From: Echinicola sp. 20G
GTDB taxonomy: Bacteria > Bacteroidota > Bacteroidia > Cytophagales > Cyclobacteriaceae
DNA length: 64,000 nucleotides
Direction: 5' to 3'
Assembly: GCF_015533855.1 (NCBI RefSeq)
Contig: NZ_AP024154.1
Span: 5,415,501 to 5,479,500, forward strand
Shown here in pieces: positions 44,474 to 54,267 of this stretch (the stretch's first letter is position 1; the number at the start of each line of letters is the position of its first letter). The position numbers were made by a program, and so were the translations under genes. The notes under the pieces are model-generated. The model searched no databases, had not been told where the DNA came from, and worked only from the letters and a program-made list of their open reading frames with translations.

Positions 44474-46633
44474 TTAGCGAACTGATAGCTTAATCTCTTT
44501 AAGATCCTTTTCAAGACTAGAGGACCCAATATAAATCGTGAAGTTTCCGGGTTCAACCACCTTATTCATATTAAAATCATATAAAAAGAGATTTTCAGAA
44601 TTTAATTCAAATTTTATAGTTTTAGTCTGACCAGGTTTCAAAGTAACCCTTTGGAAGCCTTTAAGCATTTTGTTATATCTTCCAACAGATGCAAAATCAT
44701 CTTTTACATACATCTGAACTACTTCATCTCCTGTCCTGCCACCAGTATTTGTAACATCCACTGAAACAACCGTGCTCTCATTTGTTTTAATCGACTCTTT
44801 TTCTAAAACCAAATTATCATATTTGAAGGAAGTATAACTAAGCCCATAACCGAATGGAAAAAGTGGGGATTTTTCTGTAAACTTATACTGTCCTTTTCCA
44901 GACCCCACAAAATCAGGCCTTTCCAAATAAGTCACTGGAAGCTGACCGACTGATCTTGGGAATGACACAGTTAATTTTCCTCCTGGGTTATAATCTCCAA
45001 AAATAACTTCGGCCAAAGCATCTCCACTACGCATACCCAAATACCAGCTTTCGATAACTGATGGAATATTTTTTGCAATATAGTTTATAGTTAGTGGCCG
45101 CCCATTGATCAATACTGCTATAATAGGTTTTCCTGTTTCGTATATAGCTTGTACAAGTTCATTTTGAACACCAAACAAATCTAAATCCGCTCTATCTCCT
45201 CCTTCTCCACAAGTAGCAGTAGATCCTCCTATTGCCAGTATCACAACATCCGAATTCCGTGCAGCATCAATTGCTTCAGGAAAGCCTGCCTTTGAAGAAC
45301 TTTTAAGTTTACATCCCTCTGCATAGTTGACTTTTACTTTGCCTCCCACTTTTTGTTTTATACCATCCAATACGGAAGTATAGTAGGGGGGAATTCCAGC
45401 ATATCCCCCAAGAAGAGTATACTTTCCCCCATCCTTTACTTCTTCATGGGCATTTGGTCCTATCACAGCAATAGACTTGATTTCCTCCACATTCAGAGGC
45501 AAAAGATCATTGTCATTTTTAAGTAAAACCACTGCTTTTTTTGCAATGGACAACGCCAGTTCTTGACTCTCCTTTGTGCTAACAACAGGTTTAACTTCAT
45601 CTGTATTTACCTGATCAAAGAGACCAAGTTTATATTTCATCTTCAATATTCGCGAAACACTATTGTCCACATATTTCTCTAAATCAGGGTTATTGGTCAA
45701 CGTATCTTTCAAAACCTTCATGTTGTAAGCTGCATCATCAGGATTTTTTCCGATAACCAAATCCATATCTACACCAGTCTGTAACCCCATGACCGCGGCT
45801 TCCTCACGAGATTCAGCAATAAAATGCATATGATGCAACCTAGATATATCATTATTATCAGAGACTACAAATCCATCAAAGCCCCATTGATCCCTAAGTA
45901 ACTCTTGAATCAACCATTTATTCATGTGGCAAGGGACTCCATTTAGATCTTGATGTCCTGGCATTATACTACCCACACCTGCTTCTTTCACAGCCGCTTC
46001 AAATGGAGGAAGGTGTACTTCATATAGGCGTCTTTTTGAAATATCACTGAACCCTCCATTGATTCCTCTGCGATTTTCTGGGTAGGCTACAAAATGCTTA
46101 GCAGTAGCCAAAATATGGTTCTCATCAAACTTTTGATGCCCTGTTCCTTGCAACCCCTCAATAAAAGCAACCCCCATCCGTGAGACCAAATAGGGGTCTT
46201 CCCCATAAGACTCCTCTACCCTTCCATAGCGAGGGTCTCCAGTAATGACATCCAAATTGGGGGAATAACAGTGGGTAAGGTTAGCTGCCCTAGCTTCTTT
46301 AGCTATGGCAGTAGACATTTCTTTAATAGCCATTGGGTCCCAAGTAGATCCTAATGCAATTGCTTGTGGATAGACTGTTGCCCCCGGCAACCATAATCCA
46401 TGTAGGCATTCACTATATTGCATCATCGGGATGCCCAAGCGCTTATTTGGCGGTGCATCTTGAGTAAGTTCTGCTATTTTTTCCTCCAACGTCATCAAAT
46501 TGACAAGGTTGGATACTTTTTGGTCAATAGTTTCTTCCTTCTTGTTATTCTTCCCGTGAGATTGACACCCCCATAAAAGCACCATTATTAAAAAAGTGCA
46601 AGTATAGCCACAAATAATTTGTTTTACATTCAT
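44474..46633 (-). CDS. GH3 beta-glycosidase lipoprotein
   Basis: Beta-glycosidase of 719 residues with lipobox LLWGC (Cys23), so probably membrane-anchored in the periplasm or at the surface. Barrel motifs LMTLEEKIAELTQ, SPNLDVITGDPRYGRVEESYGED, ATAKHFVAYPENRRG and GFDGFVVSDNNDISRLHH with nucleophile Asp259 are present; a FN3-like C-terminal domain (VSVDVTNTGGRTGDEVVQMYVKD) closes the protein. The YSECLHGL stretch resembles beta-xylosidase-type GH3 (Xyl3A-like), so xylosidase activity is a reasonable guess, in keeping with xylose in ulvan. Last gene of a unit with GH5 and the 46855-48879 protein. Confidence 0.93.
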   Translation of the reverse strand: MNVKQIICGYTCTFLIMVLLWGCQSHGKNNKKEETIDQKVSNLVNLMTLEEKIAELTQDAPPNKRLGIPMMQYSECLHGLWLPGATVYPQAIALGSTWDPMAIKEMSTAIAKEARAANLTHCYSPNLDVITGDPRYGRVEESYGEDPYLVSRMGVAFIEGLQGTGHQKFDENHILATAKHFVAYPENRRGINGGFSDISKRRLYEVHLPPFEAAVKEAGVGSIMPGHQDLNGVPCHMNKWLIQELLRDQWGFDGFVVSDNNDISRLHHMHFIAESREEAAVMGLQTGVDMDLVIGKNPDDAAYNMKVLKDTLTNNPDLEKYVDNSVSRILKMKYKLGLFDQVNTDEVKPVVSTKESQELALSIAKKAVVLLKNDNDLLPLNVEEIKSIAVIGPNAHEEVKDGGKYTLLGGYAGIPPYYTSVLDGIKQKVGGKVKVNYAEGCKLKSSSKAGFPEAIDAARNSDVVILAIGGSTATCGEGGDRADLDLFGVQNELVQAIYETGKPIIAVLINGRPLTINYIAKNIPSVIESWYLGMRSGDALAEVIFGDYNPGGKLTVSFPRSVGQLPVTYLERPDFVGSGKGQYKFTEKSPLFPFGYGLSYTSFKYDNLVLEKESIKTNESTVVSVDVTNTGGRTGDEVVQMYVKDDFASVGRYNKMLKGFQRVTLKPGQTKTIKFELNSENLFLYDFNMNKVVEPGNFTIYIGSSSLEKDLKEIKLSVR

Positions 46634-46854
46634 TGTAACTGTAATATTTTAAGTTCAAACAAATTAAACATGGTCATGAACAAAAATTGTCTAGAAAAAA
46701 GGTGTTTTTGTCCAAATTCTACTGGATTGAGATAAAAACCAATCAAATTGGTTTTACCTTATTTCTAATCAGTACATGCATAACCAAAAACATTTATTAA
46801 CTACTTAAAATACATGTATTAAGTTTATACACTCTTGATGCCGTCCTAGTATCC

Positions 46855-48879
46855 TTAATCTATGTAATCCAAAAGTAGTTTTTTTACATCTTCAATGGAT
46901 CCAAGTTCCAACCCACCTGAAGTAGCTCCAGATATCCAATAAAGGACCATTCCAGCATCTGAACAGTCCCACTTTCCTTTTTGGAATTTTACCACATCAT
47001 CCACTTCAGCAATTTTCCCCATTAACCAAACCCATTGAACTCTAGGGTCGGAATGGTTTTTGGCCCAATCCCAGAGTTCCAGATCTACCTTGAGAAAAAC
47101 ATTCTGATCAGGAATACGAACTTCTTCTACGCCAAAGTCAAGAATCTGCTGCCAAGTATAATAATCCCCTGCATCATCATTGGCAGAATGATGGGTAATG
47201 ACCTTAACGAATTGGCGTTTATTTTTTTGGGAAGCCTCCAAAGCAAAGCCAATAATATCAGGTTCACCGGCCTCCACAATCCAAAGGGGATTATTTTTGG
47301 AAGATTCATTAATTGCCTTAGTCAAGGAATTAACTGATTCCTCTTGTTCCCATAGAGCATCATAGAACTTCAAGTGATCAAAACCTCCCCAACGTCGCGC
47401 TGTAACGTCACAGGCAGTTTGCATCAGGGCATGCCGCTCAATTTCGGCCTGTTCAGATATTCTATTACTTCTCACTAGGTCACAACTATGGGAATAATGC
47501 ACCAGTCTATCATTAAGTAAAGTAGCCCGCACTAACGCAAGTGAAACAGCCGTACCTCCTAAATCGTCAGGATCTGGAGAGTTCCCATCTGCCACGATCG
47601 CCAATCTCCCCGCTGGGGGAGCAACCTTTACAGGTTCACTGATTTTGTGTTTTCCAGGAAACATATTTTGTAGAGTCATACCTTTTCCAGCCGGTACAAA
47701 GACGATCCCAGACCACCTTCCTCTGGCCCACTCTTGACCATCTGCACTTCCTAGTTTTGCTTTAAGTGTGATTACATCGCCTTTTGAAAGTGAGATATTT
47801 TCAAACAATTGATTATAATCGGGCCCTTGTTCAAATACTTCCTTGGCCAATGGAGGTGTAAAACCTCCAAGTACCCGGTCATTTACTGTTAGGACATAAT
47901 TAGACTGACCGTCATTCTCCCCTACACCTACAAATAGAATATCATACCTACCACTAGAAAAGTAAAAAGGCATGGATACCTGAGCCTCTTTTCCATGTTC
48001 AGGATTTATGGCTAACCAATCTCCCAAGGTATCCTTATAAAAACCCTGTGCCTGCACAGGTAATTCTTTGGCGAAAAAAGTTTTGGTATCAGCTGAACTG
48101 GTTGCCAATTGGGATATATAAGATCGCTTGGACACCTTTTCTTCGACCCTTAAAGACGGATTTTTCCAATAATTTACAGAGTCTGGCCCATTGCCTTCTG
48201 GCCTATAGTGGATGTCTCTGGTTAGAATAAATTTATCGAATTCAAAACCGTCTTCCCGCATACTGAATTGTATATCATGGATTCCCGGTTGATCTATATC
48301 CAAATAGATTTGATGGGCTAGTCCACAATGTACTTCTTTGGTCCGCTGCCTGCTTTCCCATGTCCAGTCATTTTTACCTTCACACCATTGCATCCGCTGA
48401 CCATGTTCGGGCCAGTCATCATTAATCCCTACATGGATCCCATTATCTTCACTCCCAGTAGAAAACGCCCTAACCCATACATAGAACCGGCCTGTCGTAT
48501 TGAACTTTACTTTATAATGAACAATACCCAAAACTCCTGGTTGATCCGAAAAGTTTTCCCCTTTCATCAAAATATCCTCGTGGGTGGACCTTGTATCGGG
48601 CAATATCTCTATGTATGCATGGTTACTAGCTCCTTCAGAATGATTATTGTCCTTATCAGGAGTAACGGCTGGGGATTTATCCTTTGAAGTAATATACCAT
48701 TTCCTTTTTCCAGATGAAGTTTGTTTATAGAAATCTTCTGCCTCGATGGCTACTATACCATCTTTTTCTACATAAATTAGATTTGAAGAATTTTGGTCGT
48801 GAACTGGCTCTGTATCTTGGGCCTTTATAAAGAAACCTAAACAACAGGTTAATGCAGTTGTTAAAACGATAATCCGCAT
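46855..48879 (-). CDS. Secreted protein with carbohydrate-binding and nucleoside hydrolase-like domains
   Basis: 674 residues with a signal peptide ending near FIKAQ. Region about 35-225 begins VEKDGIVAIEAEDFYKQTSS and resembles CBM6/CBM35-type beta-sandwich modules; a second beta-rich part (about 275-400) looks like another binding module. The C-terminal part (425-674) contains IVADGNSPDPDDLGGTAVSLALV, an Asp cluster (Asp431, Asp436, Asp438, Asp439) like the calcium site of inosine-uridine nucleoside hydrolases and DUF1593 proteins. I do not know the reaction. Being encoded with GH5 and GH3 suggests that it acts on a polysaccharide or glycoside rather than nucleosides. The domain order is seen, the function is inference. 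Confidence 0.75.
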   Translation of the reverse strand: MRIIVLTTALTCCLGFFIKAQDTEPVHDQNSSNLIYVEKDGIVAIEAEDFYKQTSSGKRKWYITSKDKSPAVTPDKDNNHSEGASNHAYIEILPDTRSTHEDILMKGENFSDQPGVLGIVHYKVKFNTTGRFYVWVRAFSTGSEDNGIHVGINDDWPEHGQRMQWCEGKNDWTWESRQRTKEVHCGLAHQIYLDIDQPGIHDIQFSMREDGFEFDKFILTRDIHYRPEGNGPDSVNYWKNPSLRVEEKVSKRSYISQLATSSADTKTFFAKELPVQAQGFYKDTLGDWLAINPEHGKEAQVSMPFYFSSGRYDILFVGVGENDGQSNYVLTVNDRVLGGFTPPLAKEVFEQGPDYNQLFENISLSKGDVITLKAKLGSADGQEWARGRWSGIVFVPAGKGMTLQNMFPGKHKISEPVKVAPPAGRLAIVADGNSPDPDDLGGTAVSLALVRATLLNDRLVHYSHSCDLVRSNRISEQAEIERHALMQTACDVTARRWGGFDHLKFYDALWEQEESVNSLTKAINESSKNNPLWIVEAGEPDIIGFALEASQKNKRQFVKVITHHSANDDAGDYYTWQQILDFGVEEVRIPDQNVFLKVDLELWDWAKNHSDPRVQWVWLMGKIAEVDDVVKFQKGKWDCSDAGMVLYWISGATSGGLELGSIEDVKKLLLDYID

Positions 48880-49193
48880 AATAGAAAATCTATATCAAAT
48901 TTTAATTTTCATCTATTAAATAATCATAAATATCTTCATCTCCCCACTTAGTTTTTTAGGCTAACCCTATTAAGGTTCCACTATTTACTATGTAAATGCA
49001 GGTGGAAAGGCTTTGAATCTACTTGAATATTTTTAATATCTCCTTTAATTGGTGCAGGATTGGACTTTATTACCTGTTATTTAGATTAGAGAACCTGATT
49101 TCTTTTAAAGCCATTACCAATAGAAAAAATCAATCGTCTGAATCCAAAAATTACCTGCTTGAAATTAAACCCCTAAATCTCCATTGACAAGCT
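48880..49193. other. Intergenic region between GH5 and the CBM/nucleoside hydrolase-like gene
   Basis: 314 bp, no gene and no clear hairpin. Two TTACCTG words (about 49070 and 49147) recall the shared promoter element but lack a -7 box at the right distance. Confidence 0.5.
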
Positions 49194-50588
49194 TTATTTT
49201 TGAATGCCCGGTTCTACCCTAAGCTCCAAATGAGCCTCATCTTCGGGCCAAGCCAATACCGTAAATTGCTGCTTGGATTCATCCCATATAAAATTGGCAC
49301 TATCTATATGCAACTCATTTTTGACCACCTTCAAAGCCTTACTGATTAAGGGGTTATGCACCAAAATCAACTCATCTCCTATCGCAATTGAGAACCCATC
49401 CGGATAATGTCTATTGGCTCCGATAAAAATTTTGGAAATGCCTTTACTATTATCTGATACCAAGTTGACCTTTAGTGTTCTTGTGGCAAAATCAAACCTA
49501 AAGGAAAAAATATCCCCAGCAATGGCTTGTGGATAGGGACGGGCAATGATATCAGTAATATATTTGCGTTCTACCGTACCTACTCCAATGGGATCACTAA
49601 ATATCGCCCAGGTCGATCGACCTCCAGAAAGGAAGTTTTGATATTTTCGATTTCCGGAAAACCAGGCTTTGATGGTCCCTACTCCCAAACTGTCAAATAA
49701 GTTAACAGTGTGGATATAAAAGTCCATATAATTACGCTGCTCAGCTGCTGAGGAATCGGTGGTCTGAAAGGTAGGAAATCCCCATTCTCCGATTAACATC
49801 GGCCCTTTTTGGAGTGAAGCTTCCTTCACAAAACGCATCATGGTCGGCTTTATCCATTCCTTCCTGTTTTGATATATATGAGGTGTAAACACCACATTTT
49901 CCCGATTGATGGCAGCAGTAATTTCAGCATATTGGTTGTGGTTGATTGCGTCTCCCTTGTTCATGAAAATGGCCTGACAATACATCAGCTTATCTGGATC
50001 CTCCTTCTGACTTTCATCAATAATTTTTTGGTAAAGTGGAACCAAATATTCGGTTGTCAAATCATCGTAAGAAATATCCATCGACTCTTTTCTAGGCTCA
50101 TTCACCAGATCATAACCTACTACAGCCTCTTGGTTTCTATAACGCTCCCAAATCGTTCTCCAAGCTTCAATATATGTATTGTGCTCATCATTATTATTTT
50201 TCCAAAAATCTTCCCAACTGAAATGTTTCACACCATAAACGGTCATTTTAAAAACCGTCTTCATTCCATGTTCTTGCCCTAGGCTTACCAGGGTATCTAG
50301 TTTTTGCAGATAAGCATGGTCAAGTGTACAGCCTGGAAAATCACTTAACTTGCCCAGTTCCAACCGAATCACCTGATAGTTGGCTCCCATGCGAACCATT
50401 CTCAAATAATCATCCGAGGTATAAAACAATTCTCCCACCGCATCATTGGTATTGATCACAAAACCACGGGGAATAATATGGCGGCCATTTTTGTCTCTTG
50501 TTTCGTGGCTAATTTGCCCTAGTGATGGTAAAGCAAAACATATTAGTAAAGCTGTTATGATCACCCCTCTATTCTGACTGTTCAACAT
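49194..50588 (-). CDS. GH5-family glycoside hydrolase, secreted
   Basis: 464 residues with a signal peptide ending at SLGQ. The (beta/alpha)8 barrel carries YDLVNEPRKE with the acid/base Glu164 and LIGEWGFP with the nucleophile Glu268, the two glutamates of clan GH-A. The C-terminal part (about 350-460) is a beta-sandwich like the GH5 C-terminal domain of endoglycoceramidase-type members. Likely an endo- or exo-beta-glycosidase; the substrate is unknown. First gene of a unit with the CBM/nucleoside hydrolase-like protein and a GH3. There is no lipobox, so soluble secretion is expected. Confidence 0.9.
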   Translation of the reverse strand: MLNSQNRGVIITALLICFALPSLGQISHETRDKNGRHIIPRGFVINTNDAVGELFYTSDDYLRMVRMGANYQVIRLELGKLSDFPGCTLDHAYLQKLDTLVSLGQEHGMKTVFKMTVYGVKHFSWEDFWKNNNDEHNTYIEAWRTIWERYRNQEAVVGYDLVNEPRKESMDISYDDLTTEYLVPLYQKIIDESQKEDPDKLMYCQAIFMNKGDAINHNQYAEITAAINRENVVFTPHIYQNRKEWIKPTMMRFVKEASLQKGPMLIGEWGFPTFQTTDSSAAEQRNYMDFYIHTVNLFDSLGVGTIKAWFSGNRKYQNFLSGGRSTWAIFSDPIGVGTVERKYITDIIARPYPQAIAGDIFSFRFDFATRTLKVNLVSDNSKGISKIFIGANRHYPDGFSIAIGDELILVHNPLISKALKVVKNELHIDSANFIWDESKQQFTVLAWPEDEAHLELRVEPGIQK

Positions 50589-50779
50589 TTATGATTTTTT
50601 AAGATTCAAATAGCATTTGGATGTCAAATATCCTTTTGTATAAAAATATGCCAAGAAACTTAGTTGATAGTCCAGAAGAGTTGCCAAATCGTCCATAAAA
50701 AAAATGCTTTATGACAAAAAGTGGAACTGACTATAGCTTTAAACCTACTGATTTTGAAATTGCATGGTTAATTTAAAAT

Positions 50780-50821
50780 AGAAAAGCACCAATATCTAAA
50801 AATAAAATATAGTGCTTTTCT
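50780..50821 (-). terminator. Hairpin after the YhdH-like gene
   Basis: Perfect 10-bp stem AGAAAAGCAC (50780-50789) / GTGCTTTTCT (50812-50821) with a 22-nt loop, about 58 nt after the stop at 50879. A TTTT stretch follows after one A on the minus strand. Confidence 0.6.
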
Positions 50822-50878
50822 GAAAGGATCAAAGTTCAAATTGCCTTTGCCAAGGTGACTAGGGAAAAATAAATCCCC

Positions 50879-51871
50879 TTAAATTTTGATTACAACCCTT
50901 TTCTTTAACTGTCCTTTTAATATTTTGTCAATATTTTCATCCAAACGATTTAACCCTATTTCATCGACTCTATTACTTAAATCAGGAATTTTCCATTCAT
51001 CTGAAAGTTTTTGCCAAATCTCTTTTCTCTGAGTCATAGGGAAATTCTGAGAGTCAATACCTATTAAAGAAATTCCCCTTAATATGAATGGGAAAACTGT
51101 CAGTTCCAATTTTGGGGAAGCAACATTGCCACAACAAGTAACGCACCCTAGTTGCTGAGTACTTTTAATGATATTTTCCAGAATCACTCCTCCTACAGTG
51201 TCTATTCCTCCTGCAAAAGTTGTTTTTAATAGTGGCTTACCGCCGTTATTTTCAAATTCATTCCTGAGGATAACATCTTCAGCACCAAGTTGGATTAAAT
51301 TCCCCCTTTCACTTTCCTTTCCGGTAATAGCAATAACCGCATAACCTAATTTTGATAATATGGATACACTTAAAGCCCCTACACCACCGGTAGCACCTGA
51401 GACCACTATTTTCCCATCTTCCTTTTTTACCGATTGGCTTAATTTCCAAACTGACATCCCAGCGGTCAACCCTGCTGTACCATAAGCCATCGACTCCTTC
51501 ATTGACAGCCCATCAGGAAGTTTCAAAACCCAATGGGCTGGTACTCGAATATATTCTGCGAACCCTCCATCAGTATTCATTCCTAAATCATAGCTGGTGA
51601 CAATCACTTTATCTCCTATACTAAATTGACTATCCTTACTTTCTTCCACTATTCCAGCAGCATCAATACCGGGAGTGTGAGGAAAGGATCTAGTTACACC
51701 TTTATTTCCTGTAGCAGATAATGCATCTTTATAATTTAAAGAGCTGTAGCATACTCGTACAAGCAATTCCCCCTGGTCGATGGGTTCAATGAGGGTGTCC
51801 TCTACGGATCTGATAAAGCCACTTTCATTTTCATGCACACGATAAGCTTTAAATGTTACTTTACTTTTCAT
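50879..51871 (-). CDS. YhdH/YhfP-like NADPH-dependent oxidoreductase
   Basis: Medium-chain dehydrogenase/reductase of 330 residues without the catalytic zinc Cys. Seen: SSLNYKDALSATGNKGVTRSFPHTPGIDAAGIV at the N-terminal GroES-like domain, YGTAGLTAG and the cofactor motif SGATGGVGALSV in the Rossmann domain. Members are called putative quinone oxidoreductase or acrylyl-CoA reductase (AcuI); the physiological substrate here is unknown. Cytoplasmic. It is divergent from the HxlR regulator with a 20-bp-phased direct repeat between them, so it is probably the target of that regulator and not part of the glycan pathway. Confidence 0.88.
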   Translation of the reverse strand: MKSKVTFKAYRVHENESGFIRSVEDTLIEPIDQGELLVRVCYSSLNYKDALSATGNKGVTRSFPHTPGIDAAGIVEESKDSQFSIGDKVIVTSYDLGMNTDGGFAEYIRVPAHWVLKLPDGLSMKESMAYGTAGLTAGMSVWKLSQSVKKEDGKIVVSGATGGVGALSVSILSKLGYAVIAITGKESERGNLIQLGAEDVILRNEFENNGGKPLLKTTFAGGIDTVGGVILENIIKSTQQLGCVTCCGNVASPKLELTVFPFILRGISLIGIDSQNFPMTQRKEIWQKLSDEWKIPDLSNRVDEIGLNRLDENIDKILKGQLKKRVVIKI

Positions 51872-51924
51872 AATTTTATTTTTTCATTAGAATTCAATCA
51901 ATATGAAAATAAAATTACTCGTTA

Positions 51925-51955
51925 CCAATAGCTTACAAATTATGCCAATACTTAC
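51925..51955. promoter_or_regulatory. Direct repeat in the yhdH-hxlR divergent region, candidate HxlR operator
   Basis: CCAATAGCTTAC (51925-51936) and CCAATACTTAC (51945-51955) are near-identical direct repeats with a 20-bp period, nearly two helical turns. They sit between two divergent genes, which suits an HxlR dimer binding and controlling both. Confidence 0.45.
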
Positions 51956-52000
51956 ATTTTTATCTAAAATGATCTAACTTCGTCCTGAAGCATAAAAAAT

Positions 52001-52336
52001 ATGAAAAAAAGTTATTGTCCCATAGACACATTTATTAATGTTATTAAAGGAAAAAGAAAAGGTACAATAATATTGCACCTTGCTCAAAGTGAAAAACGTT
52101 ATGGGGAGTTAAGTGCGCTATTACCAGACATCAGTGACCGAATGCTGTCAAAACAGTTAAAAGAGTTAGAAGTAGATGGTATTATTTACCGAACTGTATT
52201 TCCTGAAATACCTCCCAAGGTAATTTATAGTCTTACAAAAATGGGGAGAGAAATTCATCCAACCTTAAAGACAATGTTTAAATCAGGAATTCTCTTTGAA
52301 AAATGGATAGATGAAAACCTCCTTTTAAACCATTAA
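52001..52336 (+). CDS. HxlR-family transcriptional regulator
   Basis: Small winged-helix regulator, 111 residues, the only convincing plus-strand gene in the window. HxlR family marks: CPIDTFINVIKGKRKGTIILHLAQSEKRYGEL with the early Cys6, PDISDRMLSKQLKELEVDGII (recognition helix region) and VIYSLTKMGREI. HxlR proteins often sense electrophiles or aldehydes through the N-terminal Cys and control an adjacent oxidoreductase, as here with the divergent YhdH-like gene. Confidence 0.92.
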   Translation: MKKSYCPIDTFINVIKGKRKGTIILHLAQSEKRYGELSALLPDISDRMLSKQLKELEVDGIIYRTVFPEIPPKVIYSLTKMGREIHPTLKTMFKSGILFEKWIDENLLLNH

Positions 52337-52494
52337 TTGCAATAATTATATTGTAGTTATTTAATTTAGGATTGAAAATACTAGGTCAACCAATTCCTTT
52401 TAATTTAAGCTTTTGGACGTTTTTACAATTAAAGTCCAGTTTAAAAATCATCTATTTAAAATTAATTGCTTTAATCTAATACTATTTCCTCGCA

Positions 52495-53820
52495 CTACTT
52501 TAACACTAAAGCGGCTCCATAAGCTGAACCCAGTGGAAAATCGGAAAATTCCAATTCACAATCATGCAGGTAGTGCCTCAGCAGTTCCATAAATACTTCG
52601 TTATGGACAAAACCGCCATCTATAAAAACTTTGTTAATCTTAGAGCTTCCTTTGGCTAATTTCAATGATGCCACCTGCAACAATGTCAATCCCCAAATCA
52701 AGTGGTGATATGCTTCCTCAAAGGAGTCAAAACCCTCAGGATTCCATTCATTTCCTCCAAAGAGTGATTTCACCAAGGGTGTTTCTGCAATATGCTTTGG
52801 GCAAAAAGTATTTGTGACGGCCCCATCTTTAATAGGCTGAAGAATGGACCTGTCCGCCTCGACATTCTTGTAATATTTTTCTGGCTTGTTATAATGCTTG
52901 TTGATTCTATCAATCTGGTAATTAAACTCATAGCCCATAAAAAAGCGGGACGCTTTCACCGGATTACCATCAATACTCAAAAAATTCAAGCAGTCGTTAT
53001 CCAATTCCTCCATCGTCAATGGATCTTGGGTAAAAGGATTCAAAGATATACTCCATGTCCCTGTGGATATCAACAAAAAAGGCTCTTTGATCCTTACCAA
53101 ATAGGAAGCCAAAGCAGAGGAGCTGTCATGGATTCCTACACCTACTTGCACCTCATGGCCGCAAAGCTCACTGGGGTAAGTCTGGCTTGTAGGTACAATT
53201 TCAGGCAAGACCCTGTCTATCCCTTCTTGCTTTACCCAATCATGATATTCCCTCTTCTGAAAGTCCCAAAGCCGCGTATGACAGCCTATGGATGTCGGCT
53301 CACTGACTGCTTTTCCAGTAAAGAGGTAACTCAGGTATTGTGGAAAATGCAAGGAAGATTTGATCTTTGAAAATAAATCAGGTTGGGTCTTTTTCAACCA
53401 ATATAGCTGTAATCCAGAATTCAACATCCCCAAGGATGGGGAAGCAGTTTCCAAGCTATTGGTTTCTTCAGGATAACTTTGGTAAAACTCATCAATAATC
53501 ACCTGAGGTACTTCTTTCAAATAATTATAAAGTGGTGTCAAAGGCTGACCATCTTCATCCAGGTGAACAAAAGTAGCCCCATAGGTAGAGAAGTTCACTC
53601 CTTTCAGTTCATAAGCTGAAGATTTGCAAATTCCATCTACTGTAGCTTTAATCCATTCGGTCAATACAGGCAAATCATCACATTCAAAACCATCTTCATC
53701 TTTGGTCAAAGGAATTTTGTAGTATTCCTGCTTGACCTCATTCATCTCTTCATCGAACAAGAAGAATTTCTTATTCGTTTTTCCTATGTCAAATATGGCT
53801 ATTACCGGTAATGGCATCAT
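52495..53820 (-). CDS. rhaB: FGGY-family carbohydrate kinase, probable rhamnulokinase
   Basis: ATP-dependent sugar kinase of 441 residues, cytoplasmic. FGGY features: IAIFDIGKTNKKFF (phosphate 1, about 6-19), ISTGTWSISL (phosphate 2) and VFIDGGFVHNEVF (adenosine region). From its place beside L-rhamnose isomerase and the rhamnulose-1-P aldolase I infer phosphorylation of L-rhamnulose at C1; fuculokinase-type relatives are hard to separate by eye. The ATG at 53817 is an equal alternative to 53820. It is separated from the isomerase gene by about 450 bp, so it may have its own promoter. Confidence 0.85.
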   Translation of the reverse strand: MMPLPVIAIFDIGKTNKKFFLFDEEMNEVKQEYYKIPLTKDEDGFECDDLPVLTEWIKATVDGICKSSAYELKGVNFSTYGATFVHLDEDGQPLTPLYNYLKEVPQVIIDEFYQSYPEETNSLETASPSLGMLNSGLQLYWLKKTQPDLFSKIKSSLHFPQYLSYLFTGKAVSEPTSIGCHTRLWDFQKREYHDWVKQEGIDRVLPEIVPTSQTYPSELCGHEVQVGVGIHDSSSALASYLVRIKEPFLLISTGTWSISLNPFTQDPLTMEELDNDCLNFLSIDGNPVKASRFFMGYEFNYQIDRINKHYNKPEKYYKNVEADRSILQPIKDGAVTNTFCPKHIAETPLVKSLFGGNEWNPEGFDSFEEAYHHLIWGLTLLQVASLKLAKGSSKINKVFIDGGFVHNEVFMELLRHYLHDCELEFSDFPLGSAYGAALVLK

Positions 53821-54267
53821 GGGATCTAGTTAATTAAGCGAGAAATCCGGAATCATTTCAGTACACCTCAAATTAAAAGAGTCCACAAATTCGCCATTGT
53901 GGACAAGATTTCACGGATTTTATTTTATTAAATAATTTTTAAAGCAGGTAATTAAACAGTACCGGCAATCCTTATCTTTCTGCAGAGAACTTTGCTTCAA
54001 ACCTATTAAACCCATTTTTTGAAAGAAAGGACTACCGGAATAACTTTATAATCTGTTAAGATAAATTATTCTATGTTTATTACATTGCTAACATCAAATA
54101 TTCAATATTTTTAAATAAATGAAGGAAATAACTTCTTTCAAAGTCAAAATAAACCCGACAATTCAGTTCCCTTTTCAAAATGTCCAATTCTCTGAATCTA
54201 TTAACTAAAGACGATTAAACTGATTGCCGGGATTTATTCTTTATGAGAATAACCTCTTAAATAGAGT
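53821..54267. other. Intergenic region between isomerase and kinase genes
   Basis: 447 bp with no credible gene. An imperfect long hairpin with CCCGACAATTCAGTT near 54156 and AACTGATTGCCGGG near 54214-54227 lies just downstream of the isomerase stop and may end or stabilise that transcript. A further partial dyad (ACCGGCAATCCTT, about 53963) lies nearer the kinase. Confidence 0.45.

Noticed and set aside
49069-49078. ATTACCTGTT upstream of 46855-48879, resembling the shared element
   Set aside because: The position 19 bp away (49042-49049) reads ATTAAAGG on the minus strand, which is not a -7 box.
52792-53370. Plus-strand frame of 192 codons antisense to the FGGY kinase
   Set aside because: The kinase on the minus strand has clear FGGY motifs across this region; the antisense frame has none.
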